A stretch of 29,687 nucleotides of DNA, from NCBI GenBank assembly GCA_009801015.1, contig VHZZ01000884.1, positions 74,922 to 104,608 on the forward strand. Direction: 5' to 3'. This DNA comes from Silene noctiflora. Its lineage: Eukaryota > Streptophyta > Magnoliopsida > Caryophyllales > Caryophyllaceae. A program made the position numbers and the translations under genes. Positions 20,596-29,687 of this stretch are shown here, in pieces; position 1 is the stretch's first letter; every line of letters starts with the position of its first letter. The notes under the pieces are model-generated. The model was not told the origin of the DNA. It searched no databases and saw only the letters and a list, made by a program, of their open reading frames with translations.

Positions 20596-21087
20596 TAGAG
20601 CTGGTAAATGAGTCAATCGGGTTCATTTGGGATGGGTCATTTCGCGCGTGTCACACATTTTGGATGGGGTCTGGCTGGCAGGACCATTTTATTTGGATTT
20701 TGAGTCTTTCGGATCACAGGTTGTCGGGTCATTTCGAGTTGTGTCATTTTCAATCAAGTCAATGGTTCAAATATTTTAAATTAGTACAAATGTGACTAAC
20801 TAAGATTATCTTACAAAATTGTTACTCGTATTTATTATAGAGCATTGTAAACAATGAACCTGTATTTTGATGTTATGATTTAATATTTGTAATTTCAAGG
20901 TATTCTGGATCATTTTAGATAGGGGCTAATTACGGGTCGGGTGATTTTGAGTCGTATCACCTCGGGTAAGGTCAACATCGTTTCAATCAATGTTAGGGTC
21001 GGATGTGAAGCGGGTCAATTTTGAGTTTCAAGACACTTTTGAGTCTCGTTTCAGTCTTATTGGGTCGAGTCAGCTTTGTCAGGTCTA
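20596..21087. mobile_element. GGGTC-rich hAT-like MITE/island, 492 bp
   Basis: It begins TAGAGCTGGTAAATGAG and ends CTTTGTCAGGTCTA, inverted relatives of TAGACCTGGCAAA. The two outer thirds are built from GGGTCATTT/CGGGTCA words around an AT-rich centre. No clear 8-bp duplication was seen. Confidence 0.5.
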
Positions 21088-22540
21088 ATTGAATTGGAAA
21101 TGCTCTTGTAAACACTTCGTTGAAGAAAAATATGCCGCGATCAAAAGTTTTTGTTTTTTATTTTATTTTATTTATGTTTTAAAAATTTCCAAGTACCACT
21201 TACCCCGCAATTTACATAAGCTTTTGAAGTCCCGAGGAAATGTTGTCCTACTGTTCACAAATTGTGAAAATGTGAATGTTATTTTAGTTACAAAAATATG
21301 TTTGCGTTAATTTAGAAGAAAAAGTTTCCGATATAAACATTATTAGAAAATCATTGCAATTTTAATTTGTAGATTAATTTAACTTAAACGCGATACAATC
21401 AATTAAAAAGAAAAATTCAAATGAAATAGTTATACACAATATTTCCGTCGCAAGCTTGTGACCGTTTAAATATTATGATAGATAAGATAAAAAGAGAATG
21501 TCAAACCAGACTTGTTGATAGTTATAAACATACTCGATTTCACAACAAAAAAAAAACAACCAATTTTACCAAAATACTCTGTAGGAATAAATAAGGGAGG
21601 AGTGTAAATGAGGAAAAGGGTGCATGGAGGAGAGTGCAGTAGATATATAGGAGAGTGGGATAAAGCTGACAGCGCCCAAAGTGAAGTTAATAATCTTCAA
21701 CCTACGAACGAACACATCCCTGCATTACTGCTTCTTTTCTGAACCGGCAACCAACCGGCTTAACTTTGCTGCTGTCTAAAGTAACCCATGTCCATGTCCC
21801 TAACATTATCCCTTTTTCTCCGATTCTCCTTGTTATTTCCCAGTTTATACAGGGAAAATAAACATAACTTGACTCTTGAGTGAGTCGGAGCTCATTTGAA
21901 CTTAATTGAATTAACACGACTTACTTAACTTGAACTAACATAAAGCGAATAACTAAAATTACTTGAATTGACATTAGGTCCAAAAGGCATGCATGATCTT
22001 ATATCACTAATATAGTAATATATGATCGATCAACTATATGATTATGATCGACTGCCGATAGAGAGATTGCTCTTCCCTGACAGCATATGAGAGCGGCTTC
22101 TCTTTTTTATGCAGGAAAAAGACATAAATAAATAACATAGAAAAATAAGTTATCATGAGTAGAAACATTGTTTTCTTGCTCTACTACTTGATTGTAAGGG
22201 TTATACTCGTGCCTTACCGTGTAAAAAAAAAATGTTCTTGCTTACTCGGAAATGAGTATAAATTATAAAATACTCTGTAATGCCCTAAAATACGGAATAT
22301 ACTAGTCACTTGAAAATACTAGTAGCTCCAAAACAATGCAAGATTCCATAATTGACACTGCCAAAGAGGACGACAAAGCAACATATAACATGGACAAATC
22401 ATATGATATTTATTTATTCATGAAACAGAATGTTTGTTTTACTCCATGCTGCTAATCACTACTGAATACTACTCCGTACTATATCACTCTACATTCACTC
22501 TAATAAATAAGTGGCAGGCCGGATTAAAGATTGCTAACTC
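21088..22540. other. Intergenic; one unassigned coding-like patch
   Basis: No gene is identified. A minus-strand 71-codon frame at 21702-21917 has more balanced base composition than its surroundings, but matches no family I know. A possible 5'-truncated SINE remnant lies near 22182-22233: GGTTATACTCG and an A10 tail, with TGTT(TT)CTTGCT on both sides. Confidence 0.35.
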
Positions 22541-22560
22541 CCTAATGAGTGATTAGGAAC

Positions 22561-22619
22561 ATACTTTTGTCCTCCTGAAGGACATTATCCTCCTTTGAGT
22601 GTAAGGAGGACACAAGTAT
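22561..22619. repeat. Short hairpin, 16-bp arms, 27-base loop
   Basis: ATACTTTTGTCCTCCT (22561-22576) pairs with AGGAGGACACAAGTAT (22604-22619) with one mismatch. Weaker pairing continues outward to about 22545 and 22635. It may be a small MITE or a folded non-coding RNA; no known microRNA sequence is evident. Confidence 0.55.
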
Positions 22620-22639
22620 TTCTCCAAGTGATTATTGTG

Positions 22640-23317
22640 TAAGGCTCCATATTGTACATCGGTCAATTCTATGCTAAACACCTCAAATGCTGATATAAAT
22701 AAATAGTTGATCTTCCTTCCGACAAAGGAAATGTGACGATTTCATAATCAGATGATGATTATTTGTTATCATACAATGATCACATTTATTCGTCACAAAT
22801 GCAAAATTGTGATAAATAAACGAGACTATTAGCCTATGAAAAGTCTATATATGTACACTATGGATCATGCTTATTCTACAAGCAAACCCTCCCAAAATTT
22901 CAGACCAATGTTTTAGGCTTACTGATTTCGGGTTTAGACAATACTCCGTATTACATTAAATTACATAACAATATTCATGAGAGTATTGTCATTTGTACAC
23001 TCATGCATTGCTTTGAAGCTCAAACCCATTCTCCACAATAGGTCCATCTTACCCACTAAGTTCAGATATTTTCACTTTTCAGTCCGGTGTATCATGTTTA
23101 TTCATGCTTAACTATGTGTCTAAATCATGTGCACGTCCCAACTTCAGTATGCACAAGTTAAAATTGCAAAAACAATCTCTTACGAGTATAGATACCATCT
23201 TTATATGAATTTGAGAACCTCGTTTCATATTATGCACTTTATTTAATGATAGTTATGATAACCACGGAGTTTAATGTTATATGCATATCATGTACAAAAA
23301 TAATTGTAACATTAAAT

Positions 23318-23322
<5 letters not shown>
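22640..23322. other. Intergenic, AT-rich, nothing recognised
   Basis: No ORF, RNA gene or element boundary can be supported. Confidence 0.4.

Positions 23323-23376
<54 letters not shown>
23323..23376. repeat. (AT)27 microsatellite
   Basis: An uninterrupted AT dinucleotide run of 54 bases; likely length-polymorphic. Confidence 0.98.
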
Positions 23377-23378
<2 letters not shown>

Positions 23379-23514
23379 TCTAGGTTAGTATATCCACATA
23401 TGAGCGCAAACTCAAGACTATCTTACAATAAGTTTTAAAAATATTGATTCAAATTACTCATAAAAAATTGCTTAAGAACAAGAATGGTAGAATTATACAA
23501 ATAATACTCTATAT

Positions 23515-23525
23515 TTTATTTTATT
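23515..23525 (-). terminator. Polyadenylation signal for the SRS gene
   Basis: Two overlapping AATAAA words on the minus strand (TTTATTTTATT on the + strand) lie about 175-185 bp past the stop codon, a plausible near-upstream element for 3' end formation. Confidence 0.45.
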
Positions 23526-23699
23526 AATAACAACCAGCAAATGAAAAACTACATTATCCTGCTCAAATTTAAATGGGAACATACAAATACCAAACAACAA
23601 TTTCCCTCAATTAAATAACCTAAGTAAAGAGGGCAAAATAAAAAAGCAAGACAAAGAAATTCCCTAAAAATAAAATTTCATTTTGAAATTTTAATGATT

Positions 23700-25232
23700 T
23701 TAGGGTCTTGGATTAGGGAAGAATTGCGTACCAGGAGGCATAAACGGGCTGAGCGGTGCCGGGTACAACGACGGATCTATATACCCCAATGCTGACGAAG
23801 AACCGCCGACAATTGCGGCCGAAGACGTACCAGGTCTCGCTGCAAGGTTAAGAAGCGGACCACTACCATAAGCAGCGCTAGTACTAGTACCATGCTGATT
23901 ATCAGCAGGGCCCTGATCATAGAGAATTCCCTTGAACACATGCCCTCCTATTCTCACAGCTGTCTGATACGCCACCTCGTCGTCGCTGTCGTTCATCGAG
24001 CTCACCCTAACGCACCGGAACAATGCCGGCGAGCTCAGCTCAGCTGGGAAGTTCCCCAACTCCATACCTACATATCATTAATTAACAAATACCAACAATC
24101 AGGGTTAGGTCAATATATACAACAACTAATCATCCATAAGACAGATATATATATCCGTCGTGATATGGTCGTAATATTAAAACCGGGTCAAATATCATCC
24201 GATTATATATACAATTATGCTAATAATTGTAGTTTGACTGTTGAAAAATACACCCAATAGTGTGGAAAGTAAGATACTGTAGAGATTAAAGAAAGCAGGA
24301 AAATGAGGGTTTTGCGTATATGAAACAACAATGTCAAAACATACACGAAAAACACGGAATAAAAAAGATGTTTTTGCAGCCTCTCCTTTCTTTTCTATCA
24401 ATCTTATTTTTTGTCAGGAATACTAAACTACAGTATCAACTAAAGTAGTTTTGTTTTGTTTATAACAAAGTTTTTTATACATGACATGAAATATATATAA
24501 TCATCTTTTTCTTTGATTTTATTCTCTTAAAAATTTCCCATTTAATTATATGGATCTAAAACAGTAAAACATACCCAAAGATTCCATACCATAAGATGTG
24601 GTAGCGGTAGCGTTAGCAGCAGTAGTAATCGGCAATTGCGAAGGAATTACTAAAGAAGAGGAGGAAGAGGTAATAATATTGGGAAGATTATTATCTCTCC
24701 TCCGCTTAACATTCGAAGAACCACCCAATTGTTCTTGTCCTTCATTCGGGTTGTTGTTGTTGTTGTTGTTGTGGGGGTTGTGGTGACGGTGACGACGAAC
24801 AGAAGCCGGAATCCAAGTACTTTTAACATGGGTAGCACAATCAAACCCGCGACTTTTACAACATGTTCTACATCGCATGTGTTCACAATCTTTTTTAGCT
24901 TGGTTTCCGCAATCTTGACAACTTATCGTTCCACTACCACTACCACTACCACCACTAGTTTCACTCATCCGTCTCATCATCATTATACGGTTATACTCTT
25001 CTTCACCACCATCAGATCCAACGGTTTCGGAATGATAGATCGGTTGCGGCCATGACTCGTAAGTACTACTTGTACCCTCTTTGTAGTGATAATATGATGA
25101 GGAAGGTTCATGGTTCCTAGACAAATACCAATTATTATTATTGTTGTGGTTGCTATGATGTTTTGATTGTTGTTGTTGATGATGTTGATGATGATCGTCA
25201 CTTGTATTATTGGGTGAGAAAAACCCTGCCAT
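23700..25232 (-). CDS. SHI: SHI/STYLISH (SRS) family transcription factor, two exons
   Basis: This complete gene encodes 341 aa. Exon 1 is 25232-24575 and exon 2 is 24067-23700, separated by a 507-bp GT-AG intron; the phase joins at a Gly codon (ESLG|MELGNF). SRS proteins are plant nuclear zinc-finger activators that bind DNA, induce YUCCA auxin-synthesis genes and shape style, stamen and lateral-organ development. The start MAGFF matches SHI-clade members. A His/Gln/Asn-rich region spans about 13-34. The RING-like finger is C105-X2-C108-X7-C116-X4-C121-X2-C124C125-X6-C132, the exact family spacing, followed by THVKSTW. A basic KRRRD at 176-180 may be a nuclear signal. The IGGH domain spans about 221-272 ([14 protein letters not shown]), and the C terminus is [12 protein letters not shown]. 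Length is normal for the family (320-370 aa). The exact paralogue (SHI, STY1, SRS5) is uncertain. Confidence 0.96.
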
Positions 25233-25278
25233 AATTTATACCAAAAACCCCTAATTTTAACAAAAACATACACTCCAT
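25207..25278 (-). other. Upstream ORF overlapping the SRS start
   Basis: A second upstream ATG at 25278-25276 opens a 23-codon out-of-frame ORF that crosses the SRS ATG (25232) and stops inside the coding region at 25209-25207. Such overlap can lower translation of the main frame. It shows no protein similarity I know. Confidence 0.55.
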
Positions 25279-25283
25279 AACAT
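25257..25283 (-). other. Upstream ORF in SRS leader (8 codons plus stop)
   Basis: ATG at 25283-25281 opens a frame closed by TAA at 25259-25257, 24 nt before the SRS start. Any transcript whose leader begins further upstream would contain it. Confidence 0.6.
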
Positions 25284-25369
25284 AAAATTACATTAAATTA
25301 TAGGATACCCTAATAAAATAAATATAATAAAATAAAACAACAAAATGTAAGTGAAAGATGAATAGGAGG

Positions 25370-25440
25370 GAACAAAAACTGAGAAAGAGCAGCAGAAATG
25401 GAGGAGGAAAATAAAGAGAGAGAAGAAAAAAGAGGAATTG
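25370..25440 (-). promoter_or_regulatory. CT-rich leader tract of the SRS gene
   Basis: The minus strand is strongly CT-rich (TTCTCTCTCTTTATTTTCCTCC and similar), as is common in plant 5' UTRs near the transcription start. Transcript evidence is not available here. Confidence 0.4.
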
Positions 25441-25453
25441 TTAGTACTGCACC

Positions 25454-25459
25454 GCCGCC
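25454..25459. promoter_or_regulatory. GCC-box-like element upstream of SRS
   Basis: GCCGCC (within CACCGCCGCCAT) lies 222-227 bp upstream of the SRS ATG. A GCC-box-like element has been described as needed for expression of Arabidopsis SHI/STY genes, acting through AP2/ERF factors. It overlaps a 6-codon upstream ORF on the minus strand (25461-25441), so it may be promoter or leader. Confidence 0.5.
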
Positions 25460-25756
25460 ATAGCTAATTAAAATTCACTGAGCAAAGGTGAAAAAAAAAT
25501 TAAAAAAATTAAAAAATTGTTTTTTTTTTGTGAGAGTATGTTATTTTGGGGTGTGAGGAGTGATGATATGAAAATATGAAAAAAATAAAATGGGTTAAAT
25601 TAGCTTTTTTGAGGAAAATTTTAGCGTTTTGTAATTTGTTTGTTTGTTGGTTGGTTTGTTTATCCCCATTATCTTTCTTTCTATTCACTGTGCATTGTCC
25701 TAATCTCAATATCTGGGTACTATTTGCATGCTTGCATCTAATGGTGGACATTTTTC

Positions 25757-25762
25757 CACGTG
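25757..25762. promoter_or_regulatory. G-box (CACGTG) upstream of SRS
   Basis: CCACGTGG lies about 525 bp upstream of the SRS start codon. It is a consensus G-box for bHLH/bZIP factors; a single 6-bp match is weak evidence of use. Confidence 0.35.
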
Positions 25763-27322
25763 GTGGGTTGTCAGCTTTTTGATCATTTTGGCCTAATTGT
25801 TTACTTAATGCCTCATCCTATATAAGTGGAAAAATGCTTTGGAGAAAGGGAATTAAGGGTAAAATCAAGTTTGTAAGTTTGATTTAGCTAATAATCCTAA
25901 CAATAAGTCTTGNTTTTTNAAAAAAAAAAAAAAAAAAAAAACGATAAGTCTTGCTTGTTACTGCCACAACTTAGTTAAATGAATGCAGGTGCGCTCGTTT
26001 AAATAGAGGATAAAATTTTCAAAGTAATAAAGTTAATCTTTACTGTGATAGATATTAAAAACTTGTGAAATAGTTGGATCATCAAGTTAGTCTTCTGCCA
26101 TCCTCTATAAAATGTTAAGAACTTAAGGATTCCTAGGAATGTAAGTCGGATAATAGTTAACATTGATTTTTTGGGTCATCTTATTTTTGACTAAATTTAT
26201 GATAAATGGCTATTATCGAGCTATAGTTTATAGTACCGGTCACTCAAAGTGTAGAAACCTTTTGTGCAAGAAGTCTTCGTTATTTTATAGGTTAATGTTC
26301 AGTTCATTTTAAGTTTAATGTTTGGATTTGGATTTACTTAAATTGTTCAGTTCAAGTCTAATTTGAGTTAGGCTATGTTTTTTTTTTTTTTTTTTTTTTT
26401 TGAAAGAAGCTGAAATGAACTGAACTGAATTGAGCTGCGTTGTATTGAATGAGGTTGAAGTAAAAGTTAACTAAGCTGAGCTAAACTAAAGAGAATTGAA
26501 TATAGCTGAGCTGAAATTAAGCCAAAAATAACATGAGCTTAGACTATCCGATCCCAGTTTTCGGTTAATTTTGATAATCCATAGACTTTTCACTATTGTC
26601 TCCATATTCCTATTTAGACGCGTTCAAATTTAAGATGAATATACCGCACTCAAACAAGAATTTGTGTTCTATTTATATTGGTCTTAGGCTCTCAAAAATC
26701 AACCATTTAACTGGTTGGCAAAGGAGTTCAAAACAAACTAGGTATTGTTCCTACCTATTGAAGACGAATTACAAATGTCCTTGTCCACAACTCTACATCA
26801 AGTTCATGGACACAGAATACACAGCAGTTGAAGCTTCACGGTTGTATTTTTGTTGCTTTGCTTTTGCAAAACTTTACAAAATACTTCATTCATGTTTTAT
26901 GCTCAAAAGTCTTAGTTAAGGTCTACTGATATAATACCGTCATTATCCTTGATTTTACAACGCTTACCATTCATTTTCAGTTGACCCGTGATCCAAAGAG
27001 TATGTTACTTAATTAAAGGTGCATGTACTAAGAAAGAGTCGATTGAAACACAATCGTTAATAAAAGGGTTACAAAAAATACTTCACAAAAGTAAAAAGAA
27101 AATCATATCTCAATAAGTTAGTGAAAACTTATCTATTAAAATTTTTGATTACACGTACTTGAGTGATATTAGGATATATGTTGATATTAATCTTCCTGTT
27201 ACTTTAACTTTTTGGTAAATATGATTTTCTTACATAGTGTTCGACTCTCAAAAGTCATTAGATTAGATCTCACAAGCTAAAATAAAATCCCATGAGCTTT
27301 CAAATCTAATTGGATGAGTCTA
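25763..27322. other. Intergenic; low-complexity and foldback tracts
   Basis: Two isolated N (25913, 25919) precede an A-homopolymer to about 25941. T20 or more lies at about 26380-26400, flanked by TTCAGTTCA-type words on its left (26296-26373) and GAACTGAACTGAATTGAGCTG words on its right (26405-26520), a loose foldback. A 107-codon + strand frame at 26596-26919 sits in a slightly GC-richer patch but matches nothing I recognise. Confidence 0.4.
26405..26520 (+). repeat. Degenerate GAACTGAACTGAA low-complexity tract
   Basis: Repeated TGAACTGAACTGAATTGAGC-like words with drift. The same kind of tract lies at 17565-17700. Confidence 0.7.
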
Positions 27323-27694
27323 TAGGTGGCCACGCGCAATCAAGACGTTTGGAAGTTGGGCACGAGCAAGCTTGACCTGACTCAAAGGGAAGGGCGGATT
27401 GGTGGTTCGCGGTTGGATTAGCTTAGTTCGGACCTTGATATGGCTTATTATGGGAGTTGGGATCGGGCAAGTTGGTTAGGTTTAGACATATTTTGAAAAA
27501 CATATCTAAAACTTACAAGTTGGGGACCGGGAAGGAGTAAGGTCGAGTTCAATCGAGGAAGTACAACCTTAACTACATCGGGGTAGGGGTAAGGCGGGCG
27601 GGTTAGGTTGAGGGTTGTCCGACGGGTTGGGGGAATATGAGGACTTGACATGCAGGTTTGTCCAAGGAGGGTAACCTACACCGTTCCACATCTA
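27323..27694. mobile_element. GC-rich hAT-like island (TAGGTGGCCACG..CCACATCTA)
   Basis: It begins TAGGTGGCCACGCGC and ends CGTTCCACATCTA, a weak inverted pair of hAT type. TGAGTCTA on the left and TGGGTCTA 2 bp beyond the right end could be a decayed 8-bp duplication. The interior is rich in GGGTTGG/GGGCGG words against AT-rich flanks. Open frames inside are compositional. Confidence 0.4.
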
Positions 27695-27739
27695 TTTGGG
27701 TCTATGTCGTGATGAAGTCATCCATAGAACTTACATATA

Positions 27740-27986
27740 CTCCCTCTATTTCACTTTTATTGTTTTACTTTTCATTTTAGAATGATTTAAGAAATATGGT
27801 AAAATTACAACTCTACCCCTTTCCTCGTGAAGAATAGGGGACATTATCGTTTTAACAAAGGGGAATGGTATATAAGAGATTAGGGGTAATAGTGGTACTC
27901 TACCCATTTTTCATACCAAATTTAGGAAAAGAACAATTAAAGTGGAATAAGTTTAGAGAAAAGAGAAAAATAAAAGTAAAAGGGAG
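27740..27986. mobile_element. Stowaway-like MITE, about 247 bp
   Basis: The left end is CTCCCTCTATTTCACTTTTA with TA before it. The right end, read as its complement, is CTCCCTTTTACTTTTATTTT. These match the Stowaway CTCCCTCCGTTTC terminus. The right TA is not preserved. A SINE insertion follows directly. Confidence 0.65.
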
Positions 27987-27996
27987 GACCAAAGTT

Positions 27997-28075
27997 GGTT
28001 GGTTTAAGTGGTAAAGACTCTCATCTCTTAAAGAAGTAGTTAGAGATTCGATTCCTAACTCTTGCGAATGAAAAA
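27997..28075 (+). mobile_element. tRNA-derived SINE, about 79 bp
   Basis: The head GGTTTAAGTGGTAAAG (A-box like, from about 28001) and AGATTCGATTCC (B box, near 28044) are the tRNA-like promoter halves. A short A tail ends it. ACCAAAGTT is directly repeated at 27988-27996 and 28076-28084, consistent with a 9-bp target duplication. Confidence 0.7.
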
Positions 28076-28102
28076 ACCAAAGTTAGAAAGAGTTTATTTC
28101 TA

Positions 28103-28328
28103 TGGACCTGGCAAACAGGTCAATCAAGTCGAGTCGGGTCATTTCGGGTTCGGGTCAGCTATTATCAAATTATTTATGAATAATAATCTTTTTGCAACAA
28201 TAAACACTCGGGTCGGGTTATACTGGGTCGAATCAATTCAGGTTCGGCACTAGTTCGGGTGTTGGGTCAGGTTAGGGTCGGGTTATTCAGATCAGGTTAT
28301 TCGGGTCGGGTCAATTTTGCTAGGTCTA
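28103..28328. mobile_element. GGGTC-rich hAT-like MITE, 226 bp
   Basis: It begins TGGACCTGGCAAACAGG and ends CAATTTTGCTAGGTCTA, an inverted pair of about 14 bp. The body alternates GGGTCGGGTTA-type words. It is the cleanest example of the family also seen at 2850 and 20596. No unambiguous 8-bp duplication. Confidence 0.6.
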
Positions 28329-29280
28329 GATCTAACCCATTATATTGCCTTTAGTTCCCCGAATGAGATTGTCACCGCTGTCGGGTAAGGCGGATACTCG
28401 CGGAGTCCCAATAATACCAAATAAAAAAGTGAAATGAGAGGAGTAATTAAATTATTTCATTTTACCTACATTGATGAAGGAAAATGTATAATCACAAACA
28501 AAAAGCCTTGTAAAATTATTTTACTTTGATGCTTTCAATTAAAAATCATATCACATCGTGTACACCATCCGTAACGAGAAATTAACTAAACGGTTCACAT
28601 TTAGTACTAAACGGTAATGATAATAGGTACCCAGCATTATACCAAGGAATTGAGCGGCAAGTGATACCCCTTTCACCACGGCATTATTCACCGGCCCAAG
28701 GGTGGTTAGGTTGAAAGAGCAACTAAATTGGAAAAGTAAGATGACAACTAAAATGGAAAAAAATTGATTCATCCATTCCAAATACTTAATTTCCATAATT
28801 ACTGGTTCAGGTTAGGCTAATTAGTTTGGGGACCGTTTGAGTAAAGCTTATTAATGATTCCAGTACCTTACCATTTGCCTAACTGGTATCATCATATATA
28901 CAAGGGCATCTCACCTTAATTAATTCTACGATTTGGAAAGTGTTTCGTTTAAATTAAATCTTTATTTAAGTATGATTTATTATGAGTACAACAATATCAA
29001 TCATGTGAGAGGTCTTTCAATAACGCTATTGAGAGACCGTCTCTCTAAAGTTTTTGTGTTGTACGAATTGCCATTTGTCATTCTTTTGGAATTTCATCTT
29101 CTATTTAGACTAAATAGACGAGTTTGACGGGACACTTTTAGATGGAAAAAAGGATTATACATTGAGACGAGAGATAGTATTATAGTACTTCGTACAACAT
29201 AAATATATTCAGTTTAACTGAGCTTATGTGTATTTTTTCTAAGTGTTTTAAGTTTTAAGTTATATCAGTTGAATTTGAAC
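28329..29280. other. Intergenic; one membrane-protein-like frame, one hairpin
   Basis: A minus-strand 81-codon frame at 28551-28796 has a hydrophobic stretch and the string LGPVNNAVVKGVSLAAQFLG, which looks like a fragment of a transporter but which I cannot assign. GGTCTTTCAATA (29011-29022) and TATTGAGAGACC (29027-29038) form a small hairpin next to GACCGTCTCTC, like the TGAGACGGTC MITE ends in BGAL intron 9. Confidence 0.35.
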
Positions 29281-29282
29281 TA

Positions 29283-29497
29283 CTACCTTCTCTTTCTCGA
29301 TCATTTGTTAACTTATTCTATTTTAGGGTGTTTCATTCATTTGTTTACGTTTTCATATTAAAAAGATTTTTTTTTGTTTACATCCATCCATTGTGGTCCA
29401 CTTGTCATCGCGTAACAACCACCATAAATGGTCCCCTACCCTCTAATTGGTCTTTGTACCAAAACCAAACGTAAACAAATAATCGGAGCGAATGTAG
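29283..29497. mobile_element. Stowaway-like MITE, 215 bp
   Basis: The left end CTACCTTCTCTTTCTCGATC and the complement of the right end (CTACATTCGCTCCGATTATT) are imperfect inverted repeats. TA flanks both sides (29281-29282 and 29498-29499). The interior is non-coding. Confidence 0.6.
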
Positions 29498-29532
29498 TAT
29501 AATACATATGAGTTTTTTTTTATAGTGTGTAC

Positions 29533-29687
29533 TGTAACACCCCCATACTCCAAAGTGCCCTACCAAGGCCACCTTTGGTACGGAGATGCTACCATCTCGG
29601 TTTCCCGAGGCAATGATAATCATAAGACAATAACGAAACAACTTTAAATAAAGAATTTAGCGATTACAACGTTTATCAAACTGTCTA
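29533..29687 (+). mobile_element. Start of an LTR retrotransposon, cut by window edge
   Basis: TGTAACACCCCCATACTCC begins a GC-richer segment that runs to the window end. This is the common start of plant Ty3-type LTRs. The other LTR, coding region and target duplication lie outside the window, so family and state cannot be judged. Confidence 0.45.

Noticed and set aside
22069-22085. TTGCTCTTCCCTGACAG, reminiscent of miR408
   Set aside because: It differs from miR408 at several positions and there is no partner arm upstream to form the precursor.
22350-22370. TGCCAAAGAGGACGACAAAG, reminiscent of miR399
   Set aside because: The match covers only the first bases and no hairpin is visible.
24598-25055. 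Plus-strand and other-frame ORFs over SRS exon 1
   Set aside because: They are shadows of the Asn, Ser and His codon runs of the SRS gene and show only low-complexity residues.
25818-25826. TATATA word as the SRS TATA box
   Set aside because: It lies upstream of the G-box and nearly 600 bp from the start codon, and AT-rich DNA contains many such words; no transcript start can be set from it.
1-29687. CRISPR arrays, bacterial operons or phage genes
   Set aside because: Intron-bearing plant genes and plant transposons show nuclear plant DNA; no spaced repeat array or bacterial gene order is present.

Overview
This is a stretch of plant nuclear DNA. Two genes have plant-type GT-AG introns and belong to plant gene families. 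They lie in AT-rich intergenic sequence dense with transposable elements: LTR retrotransposons, MITEs and tRNA-derived SINEs. The abundance of GGGTC-rich islands, AACTGA-type low-complexity tracts, TGAGACGGTC and TTAAGACG inverted-repeat motifs, and an LTR starting TGTAACACCCCC reminds me of Caryophyllales (Amaranthaceae-type) genomes. That placement is an inference from memory, not a search.

Layout. (1) Positions 55-3968, + strand: the last 13 exons of a beta-galactosidase gene (GH35, BGAL3-like, with a C-terminal SUEL-type lectin domain). Its 5' part lies outside the window. Introns 9 and 12 carry MITEs. (2) 3969-9114: intergenic, with a 111-bp SINE between perfect 16-bp target duplications, a 5S-rRNA-like (Cassandra-type) LTR relic, a GC-rich hAT-like MITE and an 82-bp Stowaway-like MITE. 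(3) 9118-9497: a PIF/Harbinger (Tourist)-like MITE containing two strong hairpins. (4) 9972-16107: a nested repeat. Two inverted long imperfect repeats enclose MITE-like sequence and a whole-looking Ty1/copia element (10941-15633, minus strand). The copia element has apparently identical 188-bp LTRs, a 5-bp target duplication and a 1409-codon gag-pol frame. (5) 16108-23690: AT-rich intergenic sequence with short tandem duplications, a 245-bp assembly gap, a decayed repeat cluster, a large GGGTC-type island, a short hairpin and a 27-unit AT microsatellite. (6) 23700-25232, minus strand: a complete two-exon SHI/STYLISH (SRS) transcription factor gene with upstream GCC-box and G-box motifs and short upstream ORFs. 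(7) 25500-29687: intergenic, with low-complexity tracts, two hAT-like islands, two Stowaway-like MITEs, a second SINE and the first 155 bp of an LTR retrotransposon running off the edge.

The two host genes have no evident functional link. BGAL3-like enzymes work on cell-wall galactans in the apoplast, and SRS proteins are nuclear regulators of auxin synthesis and organ development. I did not find a new multi-gene system. The most informative content is the nested transposon structure, the palindromic MITE, the family of GGGTC islands with hAT-like ends, and the leader of the SRS gene.
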